A stretch of 64,000 nucleotides of DNA from Dipteris shenzhenensis (Eukaryota > Polypodiophyta > Polypodiopsida > Gleicheniales): the NCBI GenBank assembly GCA_047967505.1, contig CM106539.1; one strand, given 5' to 3'. Within the stretch, counting starts at the first letter, position 1. The number at the start of each line of letters is the position of its first letter. This document shows, in pieces, positions 34,301 through 44,819 of the stretch. The notes below the pieces were generated by a model that had not been told where the DNA came from, did not search any database, and saw nothing but the letters and a program-made list of their open reading frames with translations. The position numbers and the translations under genes are program-made.

Positions 34301-35530
34301 CCTCCTTATCGGGTTTCTTATACTCAAAATGAAGAAATCCAAAGACAAGTGACCGAACTACTAGACAAAGGTCACATTCGGCCCAGTCGCAGCCCTTTCG
34401 GATCTCCTGTACTACTTGTGGAAAAAAAGAATAAGTCACTGCGCCTCTGCATCGACTACCGAGCCCTCAACAAGCTCACTATCAAAAACAAGTATCCATT
34501 GCCTCGCATCGATGACCTCTTCGACCAACTTCTATACGCAACACAATTCTCAAAGATTGATCTTCGTTCAGGTTATCATCAAATTCGCATACGAGAAGGC
34601 GATGAGTACAAGACAGCTTTTCGAACAAAGTATGGACACTATGAATGTTTGATCATGCCTTTTGGGTTAAACAATGCCCCGACCACATTCATGACACTAA
34701 TTAACGACATCTTCAGGCCTTTCCTCGATAAGTTCGTCATCGTTTACATCGATGACATCCTCGTTTTCAGCAGATCCCTACATGAGCACAAACAACATCT
34801 TCACCAAGTTTTTGAAGTTCTCCGCGCAAATTCTCTCTACATCAACATTGAGAAGAGTGAGTTCTTCAAGACCCAACTCGAATATTTGGGACATGTTATT
34901 TCAGCTCAAGGCATCTATGATCCCAAGAAGGTCGAGGTAATCCGAAACTGGCCTACTCCTAAGAATGTTCATGATGTCCACTCTTTTCTCGGATTGGCAA
35001 ACTTCTACCATACAAAGGTCTATCAGTTTTCCGAAATCGCAGCTCCTACATCCAAATTATTGAAAAGCACAGCAGTTTTTCAATGGCTTCCCGAAACAGA
35101 GTATAGTTTCCAACAACTCAAGCAAGCACTCACTACCACACCAGTTATGGCTATTGCTGACCCAAACCTTCCATTTGAGGTCATGACCAACGCTTCCGAC
35201 ATCGCTACAGGAGCAGTCTTGATGCAAGAAGGCAGAGTTATTGCTTTTGACAGCCATAAACATTCCGATATCCAAACCCGATACCCGGTTTATGATAAGG
35301 AGTTTCTTGCCGTTGTACATGCTTATCGCTCTTGGAAACATTATCTCATGGGAGCCGACTCTGTGGTCAAGACAAACCATCACTCTCTAAAGTATATCTT
35401 TACTCAGCCAGTCATGAACGCTCGACAAGCACGCTGGGTTGAGTTTCTGGCCAACTCTCACATGACCATTGAGTACATTCCAGGACTACGCAATGTAGTT
35501 ACAGATGCTCTCAGCAGGTTAACTCTAGCA
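34270..35530 (+). pseudogene. gypsy-1 reverse transcriptase and RNase H
   Basis: One long frame. RT landmarks in order: [66 protein letters not shown] and the catalytic YIDD at 34745-34756, then [10 protein letters not shown] and FLGLANFY. RNase H follows with [11 protein letters not shown] and the closing DALSRL. Two of its metal-binding Asp positions are Asn: MTNASD (codon 35189-35191) and KTNHHSLKY (35375-35377), where the family has TDASD and KTDH. RT itself looks intact; RNase H should be inactive. Confidence 0.93.
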
Positions 35531-35729
35531 TCAGCTATGGTAATCTTTACATTATCTGTGGATGTTCCGAATTCATTCAAAGGGAAGTATTTCAATGATA
35601 AAGACTTCGGCACAGCAGTACAACTTCTTTCAAAAGATCAACCTTCGACTTCTGAACAGAAGATTTTCTCATCCTATTCTTATACGGACGACCTTATGTA
35701 TTATCAAGATCGCGTCTATGTACCACATG

Positions 35730-37030
35730 ACAAGGATGTTCGACGTCTTTTGTTAAAAGAGCATCATGTAGTTCCTTATGCTGCCCATCCAAGCATCAAC
35801 AAGACTTATCGGTCACTCAGTGCAACATACTACTCGCCTCAGATGAAAAGCGACGTCATCAAAATGGTTACATCTTGCTTATCTTGTCAACAAATGAAAG
35901 CAAGCCGACGACTTCCAGCAGGACTTCTTCAGCCTCTTCCAATTCCAACTGAAAGGTGGGAAAGTATTGCCATGGATTTCATTACAACACTACCATGATC
36001 CTCCCGAGGTAATACTCAGATTATGGTAATTGTTGATCGATTGTCCAAAATGGCACACTTTGTTGCTTGCAAAAGCAGTGCACAGACTCCGGACATAGCC
36101 AAACTCTTCATACAACACATCTTCCGACACCATGGATTGCCCAAGAATATCATATCCGACAAAGATCCTAATTTTACCAGTCACTTTTAGAATTCACTGT
36201 TCGAATCTTTGGGAACAACTCTACTGTTCAATTCAGCCTACCACCCACAATCAGATGGCCAAACTGAAAGAGTCAACCAAGTTTTGGAAGAAATGCTTGG
36301 ACATTATATTCAGTCACGCCTAGCAGCTTGGGAAGAGTATCTGCCACTCCTTGAGTTTGCTTATAATAACTCTTTCCATAGTGCCATCAGCATGACTCCA
36401 TTTCAAGCAGCTTATGAACACACTCCGATTGTACCAACGAATTTTGTACTTCAAGATCGAGTGGCCCTAGCCGATCAACTGGTTCAAGAAATGCAAGACA
36501 TTCTACTTCAAGTCAAGGATCATATGCGAAAAGCGCAAGAGCGGTATCAACGGTCTGCCAACAAACATAGACGTCACCTGGAATTTGACACTGGTGACAT
36601 GGTGCTATTATTTGTAGCCCCACATTGCTATAAGACGGTTAAGTCTGTGTTTCCTAAGTTGCAACCAAGATACTATGGACCTTTCCGGATCATCAAGAAA
36701 AATTCATCTTTAAGTTACAAATTGGAATTACCACCATCATGGGGTAAAATCCATCCGACATTTCATATTTCTTGGCTAAAGACGTACATTCCAAGCGATG
36801 AAGCAGTTCCTCCTGCAGGTGATTATGTCCCAGAAATCGAAGACGATTATGTTCTCCTTATTCCTGAGCGTATTTTGGACCATCGACAGCGAGAGACTCG
36901 ACATCGACTTATCACAGAATTCCTTGTTCTTTGGCGAGATCTGGACGACTCCGATGCTACTTGGCAATCTGATGAAGACTTACAGCAGTTTCCTGACATT
37001 TTACAGCAGTATTTTCAGAATTTACCGTGA
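35730..37030 (+). pseudogene. gypsy-1 integrase with chromodomain, two nonsense codons
   Basis: Same frame as RT. The zinc finger is [11 protein letters not shown]...SCLSCQQMK. Core acidic residues lie in MDFITT, NIISDKDPNF and the Glu of RVNQVLEEML. Then come YHPQSDGQTERVNQ, FAYNNSFHSAISMTPF, YYGPFRIIKK, IHPTFHISWLK and a chromodomain-like end (PERILDHRQRETRHRL, LVLWRDLDDSDATW). A TGA at 35996-35998 stands where Arg (CGA) is expected in LPRSSRGN, and a TAG at 36188-36190 stands for Trp. Both fit C-to-T/G-to-A decay. The chromodomain would direct insertion to chromatin marked by particular histones. Confidence 0.93.
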
Positions 37031-37073
37031 TATTTTCTACATCAATTCATTATCTCCACCAGGGTCTTATTTT

Positions 37074-37086
37074 GAGTGGGAGGGGA
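37074..37086 (+). promoter_or_regulatory. gypsy-1 polypurine tract
   Basis: GAGTGGGAGGGGA directly before the 3' LTR, the plus-strand primer site. Confidence 0.9.
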
Positions 37087-37497
37087 TGTCACGATCTGTG
37101 ATGTATTCCTTTCTCTATATCTAGACTTATGGATGGTTTGGTGAATGGACACTTGTGGAAGGGTATGCCCTTTCGACGGGACACTTCTTATGAGGCACAA
37201 CCCTTCACAAGAGACATTCTATGGAAGAGACACTTCTATTGTAATGTACCCTCTCATCAAGGGTCACACCCTTCACAAGGGGTACACACCTCTTCATGCA
37301 CATACACTTTGGAGTACACACCTTTTCATGTGTGACTCTTCACTCTCTATATAAGAGAGGCCCAACTATATGGAAAACACACACTACAGATACTACAAAC
37401 ACCCAAACAATACAAATATTCCTTGTTCTCTGCTATTTCAGTCTCCTTTCTGTTCCTTAGCACATTTCTAAATATAGTAAATGTAGGATTTCTTACA
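37087..37497 (+). repeat. gypsy-1 3' LTR
   Basis: 411 bp, same length as the 5' LTR, with 11 substitutions and no indels between them. Followed by the ATCGG duplication. Confidence 0.97.
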
Positions 37498-37850
37498 ATC
37501 GGTACGGGAACACATCACCAAGATGAAGGTGGTGCGGGATCAACTAGCGACAGACGATCAAAGGACAAGCTCAACCACGATAGCAAGATTGTTGCTGGAA
37601 ATGCTTCCCCGAGCTATAGTAGTTCTGTGACTATGATGACTGTAGGGCATAGGGCGGCGCCAGTGACTCTTGAGGAGCTAGTTCCATTACTGCTGCAGCA
37701 AGAAGCTAGAGAAAAGAAGTACAATGGTACACCCTGATAGCTCAGGATAGGAGCAAAGGCAAGGACAAGGGCAAGGTAAATCCTGGCAAAGGCAAGCCCA
37801 AATTTGACAACGGAGCTGACTCTTCAGATGAAGACAACAAGAAGAAGAGT
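37498..37850 (+). pseudogene. copia gag, right piece, split by gypsy-1
   Basis: After the duplicated ATCGG the host frame resumes with REHITKMKVVRDQLATD and IARLLLEMLPRAIV. In another frame SVTMMTVGHRAAPVTLEELV and PLLLQQEAREKKY follow, then a Lys/Gly-rich stretch (RSKGKDKGKVNPGKGKPKF) to an acidic SSDEDNKKK. This is the second half of copia Gag up to just before the expected zinc knuckle, where an LTR-like sequence begins. Confidence 0.8.
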
Positions 37851-38340
37851 CACCTCCCCACTTGTGAGCCCCCATATGAGGAGTGCGTCGGGGGGGTGGA
37901 CCATAGAGTAGTAATAGGCATGGGGCTGCCACAAGGGCAGCACATGAGCTGTCATGTGGGCAGCAGAGAGAAAGGATAGGTACCTCGCAGAGGAGACCCA
38001 CCATGGAGGGTAGATCTGGCAAAGGAACATCCAGATGCTGTCCACAGATGGAGAGGACAGAAATGCACAGGTCAGCAAAGGTTTTCGACCCTATGGGCAG
38101 GCTTGGGGCTAAGAAAAAAGGCTGGAACTGTCTAGCCCTCAGGACAGCAGACAAGAGCAGCAATTGGGGAGCCTTGGGCCTACATTCAGGAGGAGAAGGT
38201 GACCCATAAGGAGCTGCAGACTGAGCTAGAGTGGCAGCCCACCTATGCTGAGTTTCCGGACAACAAGTGGAGGGGATCCTTTGGACCAAGAGTCTCCATA
38301 AGCTCCGCAGGCTCAGATATCTAGAGGTGCCAAGCATATA
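37845..38340 (+). mobile_element. LTR-like sequence related to 61.0-61.75 kb
   Basis: AGTCACCTCCCCA.TTGT then GCCCCCA.ATGAGGAGTG is shared with the minus strand of 61,690-61,755. Both copies then carry short inverted repeats with CTGCC/GGCAG arms: here GCTGCCACAAGGGCAGC (37925-37941) and GCTGTCATGTGGGCAGC (37948-37964). The terminal TG...CA cannot be fixed and the 3' part diverges, so the limits are approximate. Confidence 0.5.
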
Positions 38341-39060
38341 ATAGGAGAACCTTTTTGGTATTGTATCTTGTCCAGTTTGTGGAAGGACAGAAATATATAA
38401 GAGTTGCTTCTATATTGTCTTTGAGCACAGTCCATTTGCTAGGCTGCTCACACATGTGAATGGTTGTGAAGTACACACACTTGATGAAGCTTGATTCCAT
38501 AGTGAAACACTTCCGCGTGAAATTCCTGGACTAGTTTATCGCTCTTCCATTGCGGGATACCCTCTGTAATCAAGGACAAATGCCAACATCAATTTCCTGC
38601 CCTCACTTTGCTCTCTCAAACTCCCTCTCATTCCCTCACTCTGCGAATAGCTAGGGCCCAAGACAACATGTCGGGCTGGACCCCCCCGAAAGTATTTTAT
38701 TACTTGAGAGAAAACTGAGTACAAGAGTTCAGCCTGAAGCTGCTCATGCAAAAATCCAAAACGTGAATCCAATTACATGAGCTCTTAAGCTCTCTTTCTT
38801 GGCAACAAGCCACTTGTCAAATTCTACATTACTTTCCTAATCACATGCCACTAAGGGCAACTCTGGAGTCTTCGAAGCACCTAGTCACGCGAACCGCCTC
38901 CTAGATGCTTGTTAGGCTCCCGTAGCGCTTAGGAAAATAACTATTCCTAGTACCTGCAACAATTGATTAAAGCGCACCACCATGGTACCCATTAATTGTT
39001 AGTGCTTTGCATGCAAATAACACACTGTGGACTAATTCTAGTCACGGTGGGCGTCCCCAC
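38341..39060. other. no gene recognised; may include part of the gypsy-2 LTR
   Basis: No recognisable frame. If the gypsy-2 3' LTR is longer than the hairpin array, its end lies somewhere in here. I could not find a TG...CA boundary or a target duplication. Confidence 0.4.
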
Positions 39061-39538
39061 TGAACACATGTGCACACATAACAAATATAAAAATATATGT
39101 TTACTCTCTGGTTGACCGAAATCAACGCTCTTGATCATAATTAAGAGGCTTTGACCAAGGGTCGAGACACCTTAATTATAGTCAAGTCTCTCCAACTAAA
39201 GTTGGCACAATTCTCCAACCGAAGTTGACACATCTTGGTTAACCGTAGTTAAACCTCTCGGCGCATGCCAAGTCCCGTTGACCGAAGTCAACACTCTCTG
39301 ACCGTAGTCAGCTATGTGGTTCTTTGGTTAACCGTAGTTAACCCTCTTGGTAATAAACCAAGTCTCCCCAACCGAAGTCAAGCTTACTTGACCAAAGTCA
39401 AGTATCTTTGACCGTAGTCAATTCTTTGACCATTAAAAGAACCCTTTGACCATAATTAACACATATGAAAACTCTTTAATTATGATCAGATAAATGGTCA
39501 ATTGTACTTTGACTTAGGATATTTACATTGTGGTGACA
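39061..39538 (-). repeat. gypsy-2 3' LTR, 5' portion, with dyad array
   Basis: On the minus strand the LTR starts TGTCACCACAATGTAA at 39538, right after the purine tract GCCGAGGGGA. From about 39510 down to 39111 it is almost wholly made of short inverted repeats such as GTTGACCGAAGTCAAC (39277-39292), CTGACCGTAGTCAG (39298-39311), GGTTAACCGTAGTTAACC (39326-39343), CTTGGTAATAAACCAAG (39346-39362) and CTTGACCAAAGTCAAG (39387-39402). Centres from 39284 to 39415 are about 20 bp apart with one 30-bp gap. The arms carry TTGAC, the core of WRKY W-boxes. The far LTR end is not identified. Confidence 0.85.
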
Positions 39539-39559
39539 TCCCCTCGGCTTCTATTCAGT

Positions 39560-40540
39560 TGACCTCAACTGAAAAGCTTCCTTGTAAACATCCAAAAGCT
39601 GTGGATGATCGGACAGCATGTCTACATCCATCCACTTGGTATCCAATGCTGTATAATTCTTGAATTTTAAAAGATACCTGTAAAACTCCTTGCCCTGAGG
39701 GCCTTTGCGTACAGTATGGTACACAATCTGCTATGGCTGAAGGACCTCCTCCAGCTCATCCACTTCTCGTGGATCCTCTGATACTGGCTCTGTAGGTTCT
39801 ACCCCTGGAATTTCTTTAGAAGACTCACATGGAATGCATTGTGAATCCTCCAATGCTCTGGCAATGCCAAGCTATATGCAACCTCATTTATTCTTTTTGT
39901 AACCCTAAAAGGGCCATAGTATCTAGAAGATAACTTTGCATACACTTTATGTTTGCCTTTAAACTTGCGGAGCCTAGCTTTCTCGAACTTTAAAAGTACC
40001 CAATCCCCTTTCTTGAGATTTAACTGTCTCCTATGCTTATCTGCAGCTCTTTTATGCTTCTCTTGAGACCTTTCAATTGCTGTCCGTACTTGGCTATAAG
40101 CTGTCTGGAGGTCTCTCACAAACTGATCGGCTGCAAATATTTTATCCTTGGTCCTCAGGATAGGTGGCAGAGTCACCTTCCCATAAATGACCTCAAAGGG
40201 GGCTTTCCCTGTAGAGCTGTGTACTGTATTATTGTAAGCAAACTCTACCAATGGTAGGTACTTTTCCCAGTCTGAACCTTGGTCACCCACGTAGCATTTC
40301 AGCATATCCAATGCTATAGAATTTGCTACTTCACTTTGACTATCTGTCTGGGGATGGAAAGAAGAAGAAAATTTCAAATTCGTCCCCATATTATCAAATA
40401 AAGCTCTCCAGAATAGACTGGTAATTCTGGGATCTTGATCACTTAGGCATACCATGGTACTTAAAGATCTGCGCCATGAAAAGCTTAGCCATATGATCTG
40501 CCTTTATGGTTTTACGAACTGCAATGAAATGAGCTTGCTT
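39560..40540 (-). pseudogene. gypsy-2 integrase, N-terminal part deleted, and tail
   Basis: At about 40535 the RNase H-integrase linker (DFGEILQQMQEGQSKQ) passes straight into AHFIAVRKTIKADHMAKLF, skipping the HHCC zinc finger and the first catalytic Asp. The rest follows: HGMPK, stop, SDQDPRITSLFWRALFDNM, HPQTDSQSEVANS, YLPLVEFAYNNTVHSSTG, SRYYGPFRVTKRI and HNAFHVSLLKKFQG. Last comes FYRYLLKFKNYTALDTKWMD, a chromodomain-like segment at about 39600-39680. Confidence 0.85.
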
Positions 40541-40544
40541 GGAC

Positions 40545-41130
40545 TGCCCCTCTTGCATTTGTTGTAAAATCTCACCAAAATCTGCATCATTAGCATATTG
40601 CTCCCTCATATCTTCCAAGTCTTGATGATAAGCAATAGTTACATTGTTGACCTGAAGTCTTCGAGACAAGGCATCTGCCACTCTGTTCCGAACTCCTGGA
40701 GTATGGACAATCTGAAAATGGTACATTGACAACATGTTTGCCATTTCATATGCTTCTCGAAAAGCTTTGTCTGAGTCAAAAAGTATCTCAGACTTTGGTG
40801 ATCTGTTTTAACTGTAAAATCTGCACCCAAAAGATAATGCTTCCATGTATGGATGGCATGGATTACAGCCAATAACTCTTTCTCATAGATTCTCAGATAT
40901 CTCTCTGCATCCCGGAGTCTCCTGCTCTCATAGTCCACTACATGACCATTCTGATGCAATGCAGCCCCAACACATTCCCCACAAGCATCACAATCCACAT
41001 CAAATGGCTGATACAAATCTGGAACTATTAAGATTGGCTCTGTGGTCAGCCTCTCTTTGAGTGTGATGAACGCTGTCTTTTGAGGAATTCCCCATCTAAA
41101 AGCTGCATTTTTGTTAGTAAGATCGTGGAG
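40545..41130 (-). pseudogene. gypsy-2 RNase H
   Basis: YQPFDVDCDACGECVGAALH, YEKELLAVIHAIHTWKHYLL, TVKTDHQSLRYFL and, after a frameshift at about 40740, VRNRVADALSRRL. The first Asp of the usual TDAS motif reads DCDA. The third motif is intact, in contrast to gypsy-1. Confidence 0.88.
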
Positions 41131-41196
41131 TGGAGCGGCTAAATCCGCAAAATGCCTGATAAATCTTCTGTAGTAAGAACACAGGCCTAGGAAACT

Positions 41197-42231
41197 TCAA
41201 ACTTCATGGACAGTTTTCAGCTCTGACCATTCATGAATGGCACGGATCTTTGCTGGATCCATCCGTATTCCATCTTTGGATATTATATGCCCCAAGTAAT
41301 GGATTTCTTCCGAGAAGAATTCACTTTTCTTGCTACTTGCATAGAGCTGATGATTTCTCAGCTCTTGAAACACTATAGCAAGCTCTTCCTTGTGCTCTTC
41401 GGACTTAGAAAAGACAATTGTGTCATCGAAGAAGGTACCAGTGCACTGTCTGTAGGTTCGAAAGATACGATCCATCATCCTATTGAAAGTAGCTGGGGCA
41501 TTTGTCAATCCAAAAGGCATCACCAGATATTCATACAACCCAAAAGTAGTGCAGAACGCTGTCTTGTGCACATCCTGAGGCTGTATCTTCACTTGGTGAT
41601 AGCCACTCTTTAAGTCTATCCTGCTGAAAACTGAAGCTCCGTTTAACTGATCCAGCACATCATCAATGCACAGAATAGGGAACCTATTCTTGATAGTCAT
41701 TTTGTTCAGTGCGCGGTAATCGACGCACATACGGAGTGAGCCATCTTTCTTCTGTACTAGCCGTACAGGGGAACAAAAAGGAGAAGAACTCGGCTAAATC
41801 AACCCCTTGGACAACAGCACCTGAGTCATAATCTCTTCTTGCTGAGTTGCACTAACTCTGTATGGGGGCCTATTGGGTGACTCGCTACTAGGAATGAGGT
41901 CTATGCCATGATCCTCAGGTCTCTTAGGGGGTAGCTCCCCTCGCAAAGCGTCAAAAAAGCAATCTTTAAAATTTTCAAGAAACTGAAATTTATTCTGATC
42001 TACCTCACTTATTTCAGCATGCATTTCCACATCTCTCTCTTTTACAAAAATCATGTAAGCTGAAACTACAGACTTTATTTCTTTTCCAACATAACTATTT
42101 GATACAATGCGAATAGTTTCCCCTCTATTCCTAGCAACCACACGATGTACTTTGCCCCTTTGTACAAACTCCAGTACTCTTTCAGGAAGAGTCAAATTCA
42201 ATGCCTTGCGATGAAACCAAGGCATACCCAA
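41197..42231 (-). pseudogene. gypsy-2 reverse transcriptase
   Basis: PPYRVSATQQEEI and a stop, then [49 protein letters not shown] and FFDDTIVFS in place of YxDDILVFS (first position Phe, both Asp kept), followed by LGHIISKDGIRMDP. A stop after KTVHEV separates it from the thumb region (SFLGLCSYYRRFIRHFADLA). Linker residues between protease and RT are present, unlike in gypsy-1. Confidence 0.9.
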
Positions 42232-42239
42232 GACTACAT

Positions 42240-42615
42240 CATGATGTTTCGATGGAGAAATGAAGAAGTCTTCCTAATCCACATAACTCTGTACATGAAG
42301 ACGGAGCTTCCCTATCAAGGCAGTGACTAGCACAGGGTTCCCACAGAACATCTGATCCGCATCCAAAGCCCTGCCCAACTCTTCCGTCTTTATTTCCAAT
42401 CTCAGGGCTAGGTCCTTTGATATGAAGGTATTAGTAGCCCCTGGATCAAATAAAATCAGCGCTTGCTGGTCTCTGACTTTGCCCCATGATAGCAGCAAAT
42501 CTCGTTCTTCTGGGTTTGAAACATGACCCAGTATGTCAGGAATTCCTCCTGCCATTGGCTTTTGCGGTCCCCGTGGCTTCTCTGCCTCTTTTCCCTTCAA
42601 AGTTGAAGGCTTTTC
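42240..42615 (-). pseudogene. gypsy-2 aspartic protease
   Basis: QALILFDPGATNTFISKDLA is the active-site region. The family has Asp-Ser/Thr-Gly, here Asp-Pro-Gly, so the Ser/Thr is lost or altered. PVLVTALIGKLRLHVQSYVD, a stop and DVVLGMPWFHRKA follow, the usual end of the domain. Confidence 0.8.
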
Positions 42616-43411
42616 TAGGCACAGGGCAGCCACATGCCCTCTTTGCCGCACCTGAAGCATTTACCCTCTTTCCTGAAAGTTTCAATCTGTTCAGAGGTAA
42701 ACTGTGCTCTTCCCTTATAGGGCTTTTGCACCTGGTTTCCCCTCGGCTTCTGAGGCTGAAATCCCCTCTTCTGAGCCTTGGGAAACTCTCCTATTTCCAA
42801 CTTGGGGGTTGCTGGCTTTTTATCCCTCGGCAACCTTGCTTGTAGTGAAGGCACACCAGTAGGATCTTGCATGTACATGAGACTGGCTACATTGGCTGAA
42901 TGCATGAGGTCTGATATTTCTTTAATATCTTTGGTGTTCACTTGAGCATGTATCTTTGGAGTGAGTCCTGCCCTGTACTTTCTGAGTTGAGTCTTATCAA
43001 AAATATTCTTGAAAGGCGAAACCTGCAAGTATGCGTCCCAAAATTTCTGGTTGTAAGACTCAACTGTATCTTGTGCTTCCATATGAATGCTCTCCCAACC
43101 CAGAAGGACATGATCCCGAAACTGTTTGGGAATAAACTATTTATAGAAAGCTTTCTTGAAGTCCTTCCATTTCCTGGGGGCTACATAGTTGGCTGTTATA
43201 GCTATCCACCATGCACTGGCTATACCAGTCAAGTGTAAACCAACCATACGAAGCTTTGAGGGCTCACTGAACTTTTCCAGGCTAAAGGCAGCATCAAACT
43301 GCCTTATGAACTGCATAGCCTTTTCAGCTTGACCATACTCGCCATTGTAAGTGGCAAATCTTACTGACTTCCCACTGTCCTTGAATTCTTTAGTCTCTGC
43401 CTTCCTACTGG

Positions 43412-43442
<31 letters not shown>

Positions 43443-43817
43443 CTTTTTCTTTGACCTTGAAGATCCCGAAGGAGGTGATGTCGAGGATGAAGAGGTAGAG
43501 CTAGAAGATGAAGACGAACTAGATGAACTGTGATGATGCTTCGCCTTCTTCTTCTTAGGAAGAGGACTTACACTTTTCCTCTTTTTACTCACCACCACTT
43601 CTTGCTGATCTGCTCCAGAGGGAGGCTTCTCTGGCTTTCCGTCAAAAAGAGGTTGTACCATCCTGCGAAACAAGGGATCGCTTGTTGCCTCTCCCAACTG
43701 AGTAATCAACTCGCTCTAGGCATTCTCTTTGTTTATCTGTAAAGCTCCAGTCTGCTGTACCTAGTTAGACTCTGCCATTCCCTCATGGGATGATTGGGCA
43801 TGCTGCTGTGAAGCCAT
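42615..43817 (-). pseudogene. gypsy-2 gag
   Basis: ATG at 43815-43817 (MASQQHAQSSHEGMAESN), then two stops before the main frame at 43709. Residues near 43440 form a run of Lys coded by a CTT/AAG trinucleotide tract, next to a Ser-rich stretch. The capsid domain reads YGQAEKAMQFIRQFDAAF, LHLTGIASAWWIAI and WKDFKKAFYK, and, after a stop, SYNQKFWDAYLQV and LRKYRAGLTPKIH. The zinc knuckle CFRCGKEGHVAALC (about 42620-42660) is split by a frameshift. Confidence 0.85.
43412..43446 (-). repeat. (CTT/AAG)n trinucleotide tract in gypsy-2 gag
   Basis: About eleven consecutive triplets coding for Lys on the minus strand, inside the capsid reading frame. Confidence 0.95.
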
Positions 43818-44265
43818 CTCTGCAACTTGTCTGAGATCTGCAACTCTCTCACACACACTGTGTAAGCAACTAATGCACGCAGCCTTTGCTTTTCAGAAAG
43901 AAAAGTACCTCAAACTTGTGCTAGTAATGGGCTGTCAGTTCAAAGCATAAACCCACAAAGTTGCCAAAGCATCAACAACTGTATTGCCCCTTTTCCGACT
44001 ATTGTAAAAAGCACTCAGAATGCATCTAATTCATCTTCCAGTGGTTTCCATTTCTCCATGGATGATGCTACTGAGCTCTTTGATGCCATTCTCTATTAGA
44101 CGGTTGTTGGATGCCTGACATATATGTATCACACAGGATCAAATCTTTTGTATGATGTTTCCGAGTCGAGCAGATCATGCATAGCCTCTATGGCCACATT
44201 CTTCACTTTGCATACTTTTTGATAGTGACAAGTGATGTGACAAGGCTGAACGCTATGACATTCTG
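43818..44265. other. no gene recognised between gypsy-2 and copia-A
   Basis: Expected place of the gypsy-2 leader and 5' LTR. Neither a primer site nor TTGAC-array sequence is seen. A short minus-strand frame MASKSSVASSMEKWKPLEDE (about 44030-44090) is open but unidentified. Confidence 0.4.
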
Positions 44266-44539
44266 GTGTCAGCGGCGAGAGAGGAGGGAAGAGACCGGCA
44301 GGAGAGCTTTCAGCTTATGTCGTAACTGATATGGGACATGTGCATATGCAAGGCATCCAAACACTCTCACGTGTGAGGTAACCGGCTTACAACCTGTCCA
44401 AGCCTCATATGCTGTGATAGTCTTCAATACCTTGTGGGTGACCTGTTCAAGACAAAATTGGCACACATAATAGCATCCAAGCACATTCGTTGGGCAAAGA
44501 CTTACCTTTCATCATACACCGTGCCATCTCCATCAAGGT
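44266..44539 (-). pseudogene. copia-A integrase, downstream piece
   Basis: MEMARCMMKGKSLPNE is followed, in other frames, by ITAYEAWTGCKPVTSHVRVF and GCLAYAHVPYQLRHKL. It continues the integrase frame broken at 49459 by copia-B. Similarity ends at about 44270; the RT and RNase H of copia-A are not present. Confidence 0.8.
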
Positions 44540-44819
44540 TGTTGGATGTTGGAAGCAATGGAAGCTCAAAAATGGAAGCACAATGGAGAAAAACGAGATG
44601 CTGTAATAGATTGCTGCGAACCTGAAGTGTGGAGGCTCAAGGGAGAGCCAACATAACAAAACCCTAGGGCTAACTGCCCTAACTGGACTAAGTGTCCTAA
44701 CTGACCTAGATGGTACATAAACTAACTGTACCAATAGTCTTAACTGACTATAACTAGGCCTACAAGGCTCATACCAAGGTATAAGTGGCATCTATGGATA
44801 GCCCATGAGATAGCCTACA
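44540..44819 (-). repeat. copia-B 3' LTR
   Basis: 280 bp. Preceded on the minus strand by the purine tract ATGGAGGGGGGTT (44820-44832). Confidence 0.95.

Larger units (their letters stand above)
30463..37497 (+). mobile_element. gypsy-1: complete Ty3/gypsy chromovirus, 7035 bp
   Basis: Two 411-bp LTRs (30463-30873, 37087-37497) start TGTCACGATCTGTGA and end TTCTTACA, and differ at 11 positions (2.7%) by my count. The 5-bp target duplication ATCGG is perfect (30458-30462 and 37498-37502). A PBS for initiator tRNA-Met and a PPT flank the interior. The pol order protease, RT, RNase H, integrase, chromodomain places it among chromoviruses. Gag and pol carry frameshifts and two nonsense codons, so this copy is not autonomous. 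It inserted into a copia gag. Confidence 0.97.
39539..43817 (-). mobile_element. gypsy-2: Ty3/gypsy element, 5' LTR missing
   Basis: Gag, protease, RT, RNase H and integrase run in order on the minus strand from 43817 to about 39560, ending with a PPT (plus strand 39539-39548) and the start of a 3' LTR. Upstream of gag no matching TTGAC-rich LTR or primer site is found, so the 5' end is truncated or rearranged. Each domain has one or more stops or shifts, and part of integrase is deleted. Confidence 0.9.

Noticed and set aside
39111-39422. Resemblance to a CRISPR array (regularly spaced short repeats)
   Set aside because: The repeated units are adjacent dyads without unique spacers of constant length, the DNA is eukaryotic, there are no cas genes, and it lies in an LTR right after a PPT.
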